The translations under genes were made by a program, and so were the position numbers. The notes beneath the pieces are model-generated. The model had not been told where the DNA came from and made no database searches. It saw only the letters and a list, made by a program, of their open reading frames with translations. 64,000 nt of DNA from Acorus gramineus (Eukaryota > Streptophyta > Magnoliopsida > Acorales > Acoraceae). The DNA lies in NCBI GenBank assembly GCA_030737835.1, contig JAUJYN010000084.1:1-64000 (forward strand). Reading direction: 5' to 3'. Within the stretch, counting starts at the first letter, position 1, and the number at the start of each line of letters is the position of its first letter. Shown here one piece after another: positions 1 to 11,099 of the stretch.

Positions 1-333
1 CCCCTGCTGTGACCCCATCGACGACCCCTGACGACCCCCTTGGCGACCACCTCCACGTCCCCTGCCGCGACCCCATCGGCCACCCCCTCTGCAACCCCGT
101 CGACGACCATCCCCCGGTCATGCCTCTCTCTCCCTGAAACATTTTTTTAAATCTCATTTGTCTATTGTATGAATATTTTGGTCTGAATATGTTTGTATGT
201 GTATGATTTTTGTTGAATTTCATATGCTTGAATGTGTGTGATTCTCTTACTACAATTTTTTTTTTGTTGAATGAATTTGTGTGTATGTGGTTTTTTTTTT
301 ATAACACTGAATCTGTTTAAATCAATTTAAATC
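1..333. other. Low-complexity leader, then AT-rich stretch
   Basis: The first 125 bases are an imperfect C-rich repeat built on gac-ccc and atc-gac words, with no open frame through it. Bases 130-330 are AT-rich with poly-T runs. A pyrimidine-rich run ending in cag lies at 345-363, just before the recognisable gag tail, so this could be an intron-like or inserted segment inside the gag region of the retrotransposon that follows. I see no gene here; the gag core and 5' LTR of that element lie outside the window. Confidence 0.4.
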
Positions 334-1150
334 ATGAACCTCAATTCTCTCTCTCCTCCAGCAGATGTGGTGCCAGTGCGCGGTCCAGCACCCATCGCGG
401 CAGTGCCAGTCCAGTCCAGGCGACCAGAGACGCGGCGCTGTTACCACTGTCAGCGCATCGGACATATCTTGTATAATTGCCCTGATGCTGGCCGACACCG
501 CGTGCTGCCTCCGCAGCAGCCTCAGCGCCAACAGCAGCAGCCACATGGTGGCCGTGCTGACCAGAGGAGGCAACTAGTGCAGCCTGCGAGGCGTGCCCCT
601 GCTCCTCAGACGCAGTTTGTTCAGGGCCGAGTGACAGCGCTTTCGGCAGAGGAGGCTCAGGCTTCAGGCAGCGTGGTTCGAGGTATTGTTCAGATCTCCC
701 AGCTCCCTGCATATGTGTTATTTGATTCCGGAGCCACACACTCGTTCGTGTCTCCCGCTTTCGCGAGATGGATGGGCGTGGCGTCCGCCCCTCTTGATGG
801 TATCCTGGAGATATCATTGCCCGTGGGAGACCGTATTCTCCTCCGTTCTGTGTACCGAGGGTGTACGGTGGTGGTTGCAGAGCATGAGTTTCCGGTGGAG
901 TTGGTGGAGCTCGCTATGACGAACTTTGATGCCATCCTGGGAATGGATTGGCTTGCAGCTAGTCACGCCAGCATCGACTATTTTGCCAAGTCGGTGTCTT
1001 TCCACCTTCCGGGTCGGAGGTCTTTCCAGTTCGTGGGCGATCGTGACGTAGCCCCTTTGGGGTTCGTGTCGTCCATGCAGGCGTGGAGACTCCTTCAGGG
1101 AGGATGCGATGGCTTTCTGGCGTATATTGCTCAGGAGGACGCACTGCACG
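334..1150 (+). pseudogene. gag C-terminus and aspartic protease of Tekay-like element
   Basis: Residues 36-49 of this frame form a CCHC zinc knuckle (CYHCQRIGHILYNC), the nucleic-acid-binding end of Gag. A proline/glutamine-rich linker follows (residues 60-95). The retropepsin active site is the LFDSGATHSF motif around residues 129-138, with the second conserved segment AILGMDWL around residues 200-207. The protease would cut the Gag-Pol precursor inside the virus-like particle. The methionine at 334 is probably not a true start, since Gag normally extends several hundred residues upstream. The frame changes near 1130-1190, after which the reverse transcriptase is read in another frame, so this copy is inactive. 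Confidence 0.85.
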
Positions 1151-2480
1151 GGCAGATATCAGTCAGACTCCGGTCGTGGCAGAGTATCCTGAGGTTTTCC
1201 CCGATGATCTTCCGGGATTACCGCCGGATCGCGCGATCGAGTTTGAGATCAATCTGATTCCGGGGACCGAGCCGATTTCGAGAGCTCCGTACCGGATGGC
1301 CCCTGCAGAGCTGAAGGTGCTCAAGGAGCAGTTGGAGGAGTTGCTGGAGAAGGGCTTCGCACGTCCGAGTGTTTCTCCGTGGGGAGCCCCTGTTCTGTTC
1401 GTCCGGAAGAAGGACGGTTCGCTGCGGCTTTGTATCGATTACAGGCAGCTGAACAAACGGACAGTGAAGAACAAGTACCCCTTGCCACAGATCGACGATC
1501 TGTTTGACCAGCTCCAGGGAGCGCGTGTCTTTTCCAAGATCGATCTCCGTTCGGGGTACTATCAGCTGAAGATCCGGGAGTCAGACATTCCGAAGACGGC
1601 CTTTCGTACCCGGTATGGGCACTACGAGTTCAGAGTACTGCCATTTGGGTTGACGAATGCGCCGGCGGCCTTCATGGATCTAATGAACCGGGTGTTTCGG
1701 CCCTTCCTCGACTCCTTTGTGGTAATATTCATCGATGACATATTGGTGTACTGGAGGAGTCTTGAGGAGCATGCTCACCATCTTCGCACTGTCTTGGAGA
1801 CTTTAGCCAGACATCAGTTGTTCGCCAAGTTCAGCAAGTGCGAGTTTTGGTTTTAGCGTATGGCCTTTCTGGGCCATGTGATTTCCGGTGAGGGCATATC
1901 TGTGGACCCGGAGAAGACGCTCACCGTGTTGAATTGGCGTCGACCGTCGAACCCCATAGAGATTCGGAGCTTCCTGGGCTTGGCGGGTTATTACAGGAGG
2001 CTTGTCGAGGGTTTCTCGAAGATAGGTGTACCTCTTACCCGCCTCACTCGGAAGGATGTCCGATTCGAGTGGTTCCCTGCTTGCGAGGAGAGCTTCCAAG
2101 AGCTGAAGCGAAGGCTCACCTCAGCGCCAGTTCTTACCCTTCCATCTGGGAGTGGTGGGTTCGCAGTTTATTCAGATGCATCGCAGTTGGGTGTGGGTTG
2201 CGTCCTGATGCAGCACGGTAAGGTTGTGGCTTACGCGTCGCGTCAGTTGAAGTCCCATGAGCAGAATTACCCCACCCACGACCTTGAGTTGGTAGCGATC
2301 ATCTTTGCGCTGAAGATGTGGAGGCATTACCTCTATGGAGAGGAGTTCGAGCTCTTTACCGATCATAAGAGCTTGACATATTTGCAGTCCCAGCCGGAGC
2401 TCAACATGCGTTAGAGACGTTGGGTCGAGTTCCTGAAGGATTATGATTGCGACATCGCTTACCATCCGGGTAAGGCAAAT
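1150..2480 (+). pseudogene. Reverse transcriptase and RNase H of Tekay-like element
   Basis: The RT starts after the typical [13 protein letters not shown] linker. It shows the conserved [10 protein letters not shown] block near 1430, [10 protein letters not shown] near 1540, [10 protein letters not shown] near 1640 and the catalytic FIDDIL motif near 1731, so the metal-binding aspartates are present. RNase H follows with YSDAS (about 2169) and FTDHKSL (about 2354). It would copy the RNA genome and degrade the RNA strand. Two in-frame TAG codons, at 1855-1857 after the RT fingers-palm part and at 2412-2414 at the end of RNase H, interrupt the frame. Sequence on both sides of each stop is clean RT/RNase H, so these are simple nonsense mutations. 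Confidence 0.9.
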
Positions 2481-2483
2481 GTC

Positions 2484-4041
2484 GTGGCAGATGCTCTCAG
2501 TAGGCAGCCCTTGGGCATGGCCGCCCACATGGTTGTACGTCGTTGGAGGCTTCTGGAGGAGGCCGCTTGCTGGATCAGTGTTCGAGAGACTCCTGCGGGT
2601 GGCTTTTTGGCCAGGCTAGTGGTGCACTCAGTCCTTCTCGATGATATCCGCACAGCTCAGGCTCAGGATCCGCATTTTATAGTCCTCTCTGAGGGCATCG
2701 CCCGGGGTGAGCGTTCGGACTACCAGATTCGCGAGGACGGGATCCTGCGGTTCAGAGGCCGAGTGTGCATTCCTGACGACGCAGAGCTGAAGCAGAAGAT
2801 CTTGGACGAGGCCCATCGTTCGAGGTACACAGTGCATCCTGGTGGCACGAAGATGTACAGGGGCCTTCGTCGTGGCTACTGGTGGCGCGGGATGAAGACG
2901 GATATTGCCCGTTTCGTTGCCCGATGCTTAGTATGCCAGCAAGTGAAGTCGGAGCATCAGCGTCCTGCGGGGAAGCTGCAGTCCATTGAGATCCCTCAGT
3001 GGAAGTGGGAGCAGATCACCATGGACTTCGTCTCGGGTTTGCCGAGGTCACGTTCGGGTCGCGATGCCATCTGGGTGATCGTCGACCGGCTGACGAAGTC
3101 TGCTCATTTCCTCCCCATCCAACTCACCGATTCTCTGCTGGCGCAGTTGTTCGTCTCCATGGCACTCCCGTCAGCATCATTTTCGATCGAGACGCGCGTT
3201 TTACTTCGAGGTTCTGGCGTAGCCTCCAGCACGCCCTTGGTACGAACCTCCATTTCAGTACAGCGTTTCATCCGCAGACAGACGGCCAGTCGGAGAGGAC
3301 GATCCAGACTCTTGAGGATATGCTGCGAGCCTGTGTTCTCGATTTTGGGGCAGTTGGGAGAGGCACCTTCCGTTGGTGGAGTTTGCCTACAACAACAGCT
3401 ACCACTCGAGTATCCGGATGGCTCCTTACGAGGCGCTCTATGGCCGCAGCTGCAGGTCCCCCTTGTGTTGGGACGAGGTCGGAGAGCGCCAGTTGGAGGG
3501 ACCAGAGATCGTTCACCAGACCTCAGAGATGGTGAAGACGATTCGCGAGCGTATCCGAGTCGCTCAGAGTCGTCAGAAGAGCTACGCCGACCGTCGTCGC
3601 CGTGAGCTCGCCTTCGAGGTTGGTGACCATGTCTTCTTGAAGGTGTCCCCGATGAAGGGCATCTTCCATTTCGGCGTGCGGGGCAAGCTGAGTCCGCGTT
3701 TCATTGGGCCGTTCCTCATCCTCGAGCAAGTTGGGGAAGTGGCCTATCGCATAGCTCTGCCCCCACAGTTGGCTCAGACCCATGTCGTCTTCCATGTCTC
3801 GCAGCTGAGGCGTTATGTCCACGATCCTGCTCACGTCATCCCGTTCGAGCCGCTCGTCTTCGAGCTGGACTTGTCATTCGTCGAGCAGCCGATCAAGATC
3901 CTGGACCGCCGCGAGAAGAGGCTCTGCACCAAGACCGTCCAGCTGGTCAAGGTGCGATGGCAGCACCGTTCCGGTGCCGAGGCCACCTGGGAGCTCGAGG
4001 ACGCCATGCGTGACGCGTATCCGCATCTTTTCCCTTCTTAG
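2484..4041 (+). pseudogene. Integrase with chromodomain-like tail of Tekay-like element
   Basis: The HHCC zinc finger is visible as HRSRYTVHPGG followed by CLVCQQ (2810-2945). The catalytic core has the first Asp in TMDFVSGLP (about 3018), the second in FDRDARF (about 3186) and the Glu in GQSERTIQ (about 3290). Motifs of one protein are spread over three frames, with shifts near 3150 and near 3355, so the integrase is broken. The last part (3373-4041) is open: LSPRFIGPFLI and VFHVSQLRRYV mark the GPY/F region, and the C-terminal segment with VKVRWQHRSGAEATWE (about 3945-3992) is a short chromodomain-like tail, which in chromoviruses helps target heterochromatin. It ends at a stop 38 bases before the purine tract. 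Confidence 0.88.
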
Positions 4042-4076
4042 ATGTTCTTGTATTTATTTTGAGGACAAAATTTCAT

Positions 4077-4089
4077 AAGAGGGGGAGAA
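4077..4089 (+). other. Polypurine tract
   Basis: The run aagagggggagaa lies directly before the LTR, where the plus-strand primer of an LTR retrotransposon sits. Its place between the end of pol and the LTR start supports the LTR boundary. Confidence 0.8.
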
Positions 4090-6913
4090 TTTATATATGT
4101 GTCACTTTTAGCCTTCTGGTAACCATTGGAACATTCTGGCAGTTTTTCAGTTTTTTTCGTTTTTCGATCGGAACCGCTAAAATTTTGGACTGTTAGCTAT
4201 CATCCTGAGTTTGAGGACTCCGATTGAAAATCTAACTGCATATTATGTGTCCTGGTGCCATTCCAAGCCACTCACAAAAATTTCATCGAATTCCGGTAAC
4301 GTTTCAAAATTTCACAGTTCCGAAGCGTATCCGGGTTTTGACCGAGCGAGAAGTCATTGGGAGACTTGACTTGGTCAAGGTGGGCCCATGACTTGGTCAA
4401 ATTGATTTGGATTTTTGTGTGGTTGGGTTGACTAGGGTCAAACCACACTTAAACCTAATTAATCCTAGTTTAACCTAATCTAAGTGAGGGGTGACTTATA
4501 AGTGAAGCTAAAAATATCTCCCCCCACTATTCATCATCTTCTCCACCCAAATTTCTCTCTCCCCCTCTCTTTAAATCCCATTTTTGACCTAGCTAGGGTG
4601 CTTGAAACCAAAAACCCTAAGAAGAGAAAGGATAGGTGAGCTCCCGATCTATCTTCCGGTGGTCTCGGATTCGAGTTCCCTCAAGTGTGACCCCCTCTCA
4701 TGCCCCCTTTTCTCCTCTGATTTCAGCCATTTTTAGGGCTGAAGGAGATCTTGGTGGTGGTGGCCTTGGAGGAGGTGTTTCGGTGCGCGAAGAGCAACCG
4801 ATCTTCCTTTCCTTCCTTTCCTTCCTTGGGTAAGGTTTCTTTCCTTCCTTTTCTTGCTTAGATGCATGTTAGGAGGGTGTTTTTGGGTATGGGTGGCTGT
4901 TGGTGGCCATTGGTGGCCATCGGGGAGGTGGTAGGGTTGGCTCGGGTGGGTTGGCAGCGCAGGCAGGCAGCACAGGCAGGCAGAGCAGGCAGGCTGGCAG
5001 GCGCAGGGCAGGGCGCTGTCGGGCATGCTGGCAGGGCGCGTGCGCGGGGGCGTGCGCTCGGGTTGAGCAGGGTGTGCAGGTGCTGCGCGCTGGGCGCCGT
5101 GCGAGGGCGTGCACCCGGGGCCGCGTGCGGGTGCTGCGCGCAGGGCGCTGTGCGGGGGCGTGCGCGCGGAGCGCTGCGCATGCTGTGCGCGCGTGCTGCG
5201 CTGGGGCGTAGGGCGTGCGGGTGTGCGCGCGAGTTGCTGCGCTGGGGCGCGGTGAGCACGCGGTGCACCCGGGGGGCTCAGCAGAGTGTCCGGGCGTGAG
5301 GGCGGGGGGCTCGACAGTGCGTCTGGGCGCGAGGGCCGGGGCTCGGCTGTGCGCCTGGGTCGGGTGGCCGTGCGTACGGCTGCCCGGGGGTTCGGGTGAG
5401 TCGGGGTGTTCGGGCTCGCGTGCGTACGGGCCGTATGTACGTTTGCCCGAGTGTTGTGTATTTTTAGAGTATTTTTGATATATTTGTGTATTTTACTCAC
5501 CTAGTTGATTACCCTGTCTTGCAGATCTTGACGGACGGTCGCGCGATGACCTGGTTATTGATGAGTGGTACAATCCAACCCAGTAGGGAGGCGCTATATA
5601 CACTTGGGCGTATACCGTCCTCCCCTGGGACACCATAGTTTAATATTAACCTGTTTAATATGTAATCTATGCAAGCACGATTAATATGTAGTATGCATGC
5701 TACCCTAGACCGTGTATGTTAGGGACTTGCACCCTTAGGATATGTGTAAGAGCCATGCATCCTGTCACCATGTTTTCATGCTAGGAAAGCCCCGACCGAT
5801 GCATGTTCCCATTTAGTTTAATTTATTTAAATCAAATGCGAGCATATGTCTATTAGTATGCCTTAAGGAATATTAAGGGGGCCTTGCGAGGTCAACATTG
5901 AGACCCGGGCTAAGGTACTCCTTGTTCCTTGTTTGGTTGTCGGGATGTCCTCTGTCGGGACCTCAGGTTGCCCTCCCAAGGTTTCTTTTCCTCATTATTA
6001 TCATATATGTTCCCCGCATCTTGGTTATGCGCCCTGGAGGAATTATGAAGAATTCATGACATTAGAGTTGTTGAGATGTGTTGTCGGCGGATCCGAGTGG
6101 ATCGTATGCGTATGGATAGGCTGTTTTATTCCCTTCGTTGGATCCGTGTAGAGACTGCCCCAGCGTTAGAAAGGCCGTCCCGTGAGAGGGCTCCCATCAG
6201 TAGGTACCTCCTGATTTTGGATTCGGACTGTGCTGAATGTGGGAGTGGCCAAGCGGCCTACGGAGTGGAGGAGAGACTATCGGTGGGCCAAGGGTGATTA
6301 ACAGCCTAGTCAGTCCCAATATCCTATGTCACCATATTGAGGGGTGAGGGTGAGGGTGTGGTGGGTCGGCGATGTAGCGACCCACTGGATTGTGTAGTTC
6401 CTGCCACTTTGAGGCTCTGATTTGATTATTTGTGGTTAATATGAATTGTGATGCATGGGTTGTGCTATTCACTGAGCGTGTGGCTCACCCCTCGCATGTA
6501 TATTTTTCTCCAGTTATCACTGAGTCGGACCTGAAGGAGGAGCTCCCCGAGAGACTTCATCAGTAGCGGAGCAGCGCCACGTCCCGCGAGTGTTAGAGGC
6601 CATCAGCATCCTTTCTTTTGATTGTATGTATATATTTCCGTGCTTGGGCACCCGTTTGTATTGTATTTGGATGTGTTTGTGTATATTGGCTCTCACAGGA
6701 CAGATGATTATGTATCGAGTCTGTAGTATGTTTTTGAATTACAGACTCAGTCTTTTAGCTTCCGCTATCTTTGTATATATCATGTCAGCCTTGCTTTCGT
6801 CTGTGTTGTCATTTTAGTTGTTGTTTAGAGTATGTTATTGATCTCCTGTATAGACTGCTGATATCATGTATACACTTGCCGCGTCCCGGGGACGGCCGCC
6901 CTGGGGCGTGACA
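4090..6913 (+). mobile_element. 3' LTR of Tekay-like element
   Basis: The right end is ...GGGCGTGACA. The left end is set by comparison with the two reverse-strand copies, whose TSDs place the true LTR start at TGTTATATATGTGTCAC; here the start reads tttatatatgtgtcac, so the terminal TG has lost its G. Length is about 2.82 kb, shorter than the solo copies (about 3.25 and 3.35 kb). It contains a CpG-rich block at 4925-5445 and one copy of a 90-bp unit near 6295-6385 that is present two and four times in the other copies. The long frames inside it are by-products of GC-rich sequence. Confidence 0.88.
4925..5445 (+). repeat. CpG-rich degenerate repeat block inside LTR
   Basis: This is GC-rich sequence dominated by gcgcg, ggcag and gtgcg words, with irregular short repeats such as ggcaggcag and gcgctgggcg. 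The equivalent blocks in the reverse-strand LTRs lie at about 57860-58510 and 59620-60420. It produces long spurious frames on both strands. Confidence 0.75.
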
Positions 6914-7317
6914 TTACATATGATCTGTATAATCGGTATTTAGTGGTGTGTATGTGTATATTTATGTATATTAAGTCATGTAGCATAATTTTTAGCTTTG
7001 AATGATCATTATTCAACTCATTGGATTTAATATTCAGTAGTATGGAATGTGTAGTTGTTATTTGAAATTCCAGAGACACGTGTATCTTGAATTTGTTTTC
7101 CAGCCCAATTTTAAGTTTGATATTTTATTTCTATAGATTTGATTAATGTGTATTCGATAGATATTTAATTGCTTATTGCCGTATATATATAAAGACTTGA
7201 AAGAGTTTTATTGAAAATCTATGCACTGCTCATTAGTATGTAGACCATAAATTGTTTGTTTGGATTTAAGATACAGTATTGTATCTTAATTATATAACAT
7301 GTGGCAACTTTTCTTAT
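6914..7317. other. AT-rich flank, no gene seen
   Basis: This is the flank of the LTR. Its first five bases, ttaca, would be one half of the TSD, whose partner is outside the window. No open frame or repeat of note is seen. A pyrimidine-rich acceptor (ttttttcagcag) at the right end leads into the next gene fragment. Confidence 0.5.
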
Positions 7318-7652
7318 TTTTTCAGCAGGCAGTGATGATGATTTTATGGATGACACATGCGAAGAATCAATCTATTTGGAAGACATCAATGATTCATGTG
7401 CTCTGAAAACCAGTTTGTCGAAGGAACTATTTGATTTGGCTGATCAGCAAAATGTAGATGAGATTGTAGCATGCACAGAATAGTCTATTCCATATGTTGG
7501 GATGTGTTTTTCATTCTGAAGACGTGGTGCGGTTATTTTATAATAATTTTGTTCATAAGGTTGGATTTGACATCGCCAAAATTCATGAAACAAATGATGA
7601 AAATGGAAGGAAAAAGTTGATGTTTGGATACAAAATTATGTATTCAAAGTAT
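7318..7652 (+). pseudogene. FAR1-related (FRS) N-terminal fragment
   Basis: After a splice-acceptor-like ttttttcag, an open stretch reads an acidic leader (GSDDDFMDDTCEES, then DLADQQNVDEIVACTE) to a TAG at 7481-7483. Past the stop the same frame gives SIPYVGMCF, and a one-base shift gives FHSEDVVRLFYNNF followed by VHKVGFDIAK. This matches the start of the FAR1 DNA-binding domain (P-VGM-F-SED-A--FYN-YA---GF). FAR1/FHY3-type proteins are transcription factors derived from Mutator-like transposases. A stop, a frameshift and a second stop near 7659 make this a dead fragment. The assignment rests on one domain motif; a MULE transposase relative is the alternative. Confidence 0.6.
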
Positions 7653-7807
7653 TGTTGATGTTTGATGAACAACTGATTGGTTTTTGGTTCTGTGTTTAAC
7701 ATCATATATGATACAGTTCAGATGTATTTGAATTTGAAAGGGTATCTGAAAGTTTTATTAGACATCTGTATAAATTACAAATGCAATGTCTATTGTGTGT
7801 GGAATGT

Positions 7808-9342
7808 ATTTGCTTAGAATAATGTTATTTAGGCCTCAACTCATAGGCCCCATCACAAGCCCCATGAGGTGGCAACAAGTCTTTACCCATTTTGTCCTTT
7901 AAATAATAACTACCTAAAATATGTTGGACGGTTTTGATCTCCTACGATTGTGGAATGGAATCAATTCTGAAATCCTGTTTGTTTTTTCACCCTTAATTCA
8001 ATTTTAAAATAACGTAGCAAAACCGATCAATTAATGAATTCCGAACCGAATTTTTTTATGAAGAACAGGTGGGACCAGATCCTCTGTTTTTTCACTATTA
8101 TTTGAATATGATAATCGATCAGCAATTTTAACCGAAATTTGAATATCGGATTCGATTTTGTTTATTGAAGAACACGTGGGAGCAGATCAGAATTTATACT
8201 TTTGAGGTCTTGGAAGACACGGAAGCTGGTTTTTTTTTCGATTTGGATCTCACATCAATGTCTATCCGATCAGGTTGGTCATTATTGGATTTATAATCGA
8301 ATTGTGTTGTGTTTTTTTGTTATAAATGCTTAAAGAAGAATATTATTCATGGATTGAATGTCATTTTACACAGTTTTGATTTGTTTGTATCAATATCTAA
8401 ATGTAACACTAGATACTGTTACATTTTATATGTGGTTGTTTGAATTGATGATACTGCTACATTCTTTATAACATAAGTAGTCATTTTCTTAATAGTGTTA
8501 CATTTGTAAATGAAACTCGCATACACAATGATTTGTATGTGCTGCAGTTGTAAATGTAACAGTCATTCGTAAATGTATATTTTCGTTACATTCGTAAATG
8601 TAACATTCAATCGCATACACATAATGATTTGTATTTGTTACATTTGTAAATGTAACAGTCAATCGCATACATGTAATGATTTATATATTTGTAAATGTAA
8701 CAGTTAACTACAGGTGTATTGTTGTGGAAGTGTTACATTTTTTACATGACAATCTAAATAGTCATTGAAGAGCAAATTTTTTATTTGCTTTTTTATTTGA
8801 AGAGCAAATAGTCATTGTTGTAGACTCCTCTACTACATTAAATTTACTGTTACATTTATACAACACAGTTATACAATCATAAGATTGTTACATTTACATT
8901 TATGCAACACTGTTACATTCTGTAACAGTTATAATCATAAAAAAAAACTGGAACATTTTTTTTGTGTTATTTAGGTAATTTTGGTGTAATTTTGATGAAA
9001 AACAATTTAGGTAATTTTTGTGTAAGTTAGGTAAGTTTTAGTGTAAAATTCATAAGAATTTCAAAATTCAAATTTTGAAATAAGCAAATTTTAGAGTGGT
9101 ATATATTTTTCAAAATAGGCAAATTTTAAAATAGGCAAATTCAAATTAATGTGAAAGATTAATAAGAGAAAAAAAGGGGATTTGGGTTAATGGGATCTAT
9201 TTTTAATGAAGGGCATATCTGTATTTTTCCATTTTACTCATTTTCAAAAGTCAACAAGCTAACCAATACGGTGATGACACCTCATGGGGCATGTGAGTAG
9301 GGCCTATGAGTTAGGGCCTGGGTATCATCACTCATTTGCTTA
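7808..9342. mobile_element. Mutator-like non-autonomous element with 9-bp TSD
   Basis: The element spans 7817-9333 between two perfect copies of ATTTGCTTA (7808-7816 and 9334-9342). Its ends are imperfect inverted repeats of about 60 bp: the left begins GAATAATGTTATTTAGGCC, the right reads GAGTGATGATACCCAGGCC in reverse complement, and both continue through a CTCATAGGCCC core to CCCCATGAGGTG. A 9-bp TSD with long TIRs is the Mutator signature. The interior (8400-8960) is AT-rich with many tgttacatttgtaaatgtaaca-type short palindromes and has no transposase. A second family member surrounds the nest at 54104-61979. Confidence 0.8.
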
Positions 9343-9872
9343 TTGTGAGATGTTTATGAAAAAAACAGGTTTCTGATTTACTTTCATCTGAGAAGATGAA
9401 TTGTATCTTCATGTGATGAGCATGTGAACTGTACCTGGTATATGTGATGTGCATAAGAAATGAAACATGTAGTTTGTTCTCTGTACTTAACAAAATCTGG
9501 TACTTTTTATTAAGTGTATTTTAATTCAAAATGAACCATTTAAAATTGGCTATATCTGTCACATAGTAAATAATTGGTACTACCTGAAAACCTTTCAAAG
9601 TAAATTTGTAGTGTATCTGAATTTAAAATGTGTATCTGAAAACCTGTATAATTTGCATAACAAAAGGTGATTCATATCTGAAATTGTGATGTGTTTTGAC
9701 TTTGTTATGTGAATCTGCAAAATTGTAATGGATGGAGAAAATGAACCATGTAAATCTGATAACAGCAAACATTATGACAATGTAAAAAGAAGTTCACAAA
9801 CACGTTGACATAACACATTATAACATCAAATGTGTTTAACAAACAGCCCTTTGCAACCTTCTAAATATTAGA
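9343..9872. other. AT-rich spacer, no gene seen
   Basis: This stretch has recurring tctgaaa and gtatctga words but no supported coding sequence. It separates the Mutator-like element from the next gene fragment. Confidence 0.4.
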
Positions 9873-10019
9873 TCATTGAGGTATTTTTCCTTTCTTATTC
9901 CTCGGCTTGTATACCTTGGGTGTCTTCCTTCTTAATGGTGGTCGTCCTTTACTTTGAACCTTGAAAGGCGAGTAAACAATTGAATCTGGCATCTGCTCTT
10001 CACCAACACTTCAGTCATC
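9873..10019 (-). pseudogene. FAR1-related C-terminal exon fragment
   Basis: On the minus strand an acceptor-like tttgttttag is followed by an exon that ends in TGA at 9873-9875. One frame reads a basic tail, with KVQSKGRPPLRRKTPKVY followed by PRNKKGK. Basic K-GRP-(K/R)R endings are typical of FAR1-RELATED SEQUENCE proteins and of some MULE proteins. A TGA lies in the same frame three codons after the acceptor, so this is a broken fragment or the frame enters differently. It points against the N-terminal FAR1 fragment 2.3 kb upstream, so the two do not form one gene in their present order. Assignment is tentative. Confidence 0.4.
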
Positions 10020-11034
10020 CTAAAACAAATGTAGAAGTAGAATCAACAGTTAGGCAAAACAAGACAAATCATCTATATTTCAGAAACATGCATATTAGCC
10101 AGATTCCACGCCAATGAATGCTCTTAGATGTTTGTTAGTTCAGATACACCAAAGGGATTCAAAGGAAAATTAAAACATTTTCAGATACACAAATTCAATT
10201 TTTCTAATAAATCTATGCACATTAATTGGATTTTCATATGCAAGTATCTGAAATTATGTATTTTTTTTTACCATTTGACCCAGAAAATGAACACTGTGCA
10301 CAAGAAAACCTAAAATTGATTGAACAATGGCAAATATTGAGTTTCTCAAATCTAGATACACTTGTAAATGAAGATAACACATCAGATGCAATTTAGTCAT
10401 TTATTTTGAGATTATGTTTATATAATAAATTACAAATCACTACGGATTTTCAGATACATGAATCTGAAAAACTTAAATTAACAATGTCCAATGTGTTTAA
10501 CTATGTACACGTCTGAAACACTCATATTAACATATTTATTAGATGTATTTCAAATACACATAGTATTAACAGATAAAAACGTGTGGAAGGGAACTCCGAA
10601 GATTGATTTCGTCTTTTCAAAAAGTGCAAAAAAAATTCATCATGTGTTTATGTTTATGTCTCAAGAAAAAAAGACTGTGAGGTTTCGACAATTGAAAGAA
10701 ATGTGACTTTTTCTTCGCCATTGTCGACGATTTATTTGGGGAAGATTATCGGATGAACTCCTGATCACCGTTTCTTTTTTTTTCTTCGTTCATCTGGTTC
10801 GCCTAATTCAAAAATTGTCTAGTTCGCCCAATTTTGGAAACCCTAAGTGGTTAAATCGTTTTTAAAAAATTTTAGTCGGGGAGGAAGGATTAAAGAGGCC
10901 GCTTTTTTAAAAATACCGTATCCACGATTAATGGTGGTATGATTTAATTGGAGTTAATTTTTAAAATTCTTAGAAGAGTAGTTATGTCATTGGCTTTTTG
11001 GTTGTTTAAAAAAGTCAATCATAGAAACATTAGG
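10020..11034. other. AT-rich spacer, no gene seen
   Basis: The stretch is AT-rich with cagatacac words. A segment at 10690-10870 is less AT-rich and reads like promoter or 5' UTR sequence on the minus strand, but no start or product can be supported. Confidence 0.35.
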
Positions 11035-11099
11035 ATAATGCTACCTATTGGGACTTACCAATGGGGCCTAATTTTTGAGGCCCAGATAGCAACACTGTT
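11035..11099. mobile_element. Collapsed pair of Mutator-like TIRs
   Basis: A GGATAATGCTACCTATTGGG end is followed within 65 bases by GGGGCC-TAATTTTTGAGGCC and cagatagcaacactg. Both ends resemble the terminal repeats of the element at 7817-9333. There is almost no interior and no clear 9-bp TSD, so this looks like an internally deleted remnant. Confidence 0.35.

Larger units (their letters stand above)
334..6913 (+). mobile_element. Ty3/gypsy chromovirus (Tekay-like), 5'-truncated by window edge
   Basis: Domains run in the order zinc knuckle, aspartic protease, reverse transcriptase, RNase H, integrase, GPY/F-like segment and a short chromodomain-like tail, then a purine tract and a long LTR. 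Integrase after RNase H is the Ty3/gypsy order. The C-terminal tail and the multi-kilobase LTR fit the Tekay/Del clade of plant chromoviruses; the clade is inferred from motifs, not from a tree. Coding is broken by at least two in-frame stops and about three frame changes, so this copy cannot be autonomous. Two further solo LTRs of the same family lie on the minus strand at 54580-61186. Confidence 0.9.

Noticed and set aside
341..817. 158-codon minus-strand frame at the gag-protease region
   Set aside because: Antisense to the zinc knuckle and protease coding; a shadow frame.
4733..5500. 255-codon minus-strand frame and companions
   Set aside because: Same CpG-rich LTR block in the plus-strand element; no conserved product among the three LTR copies.
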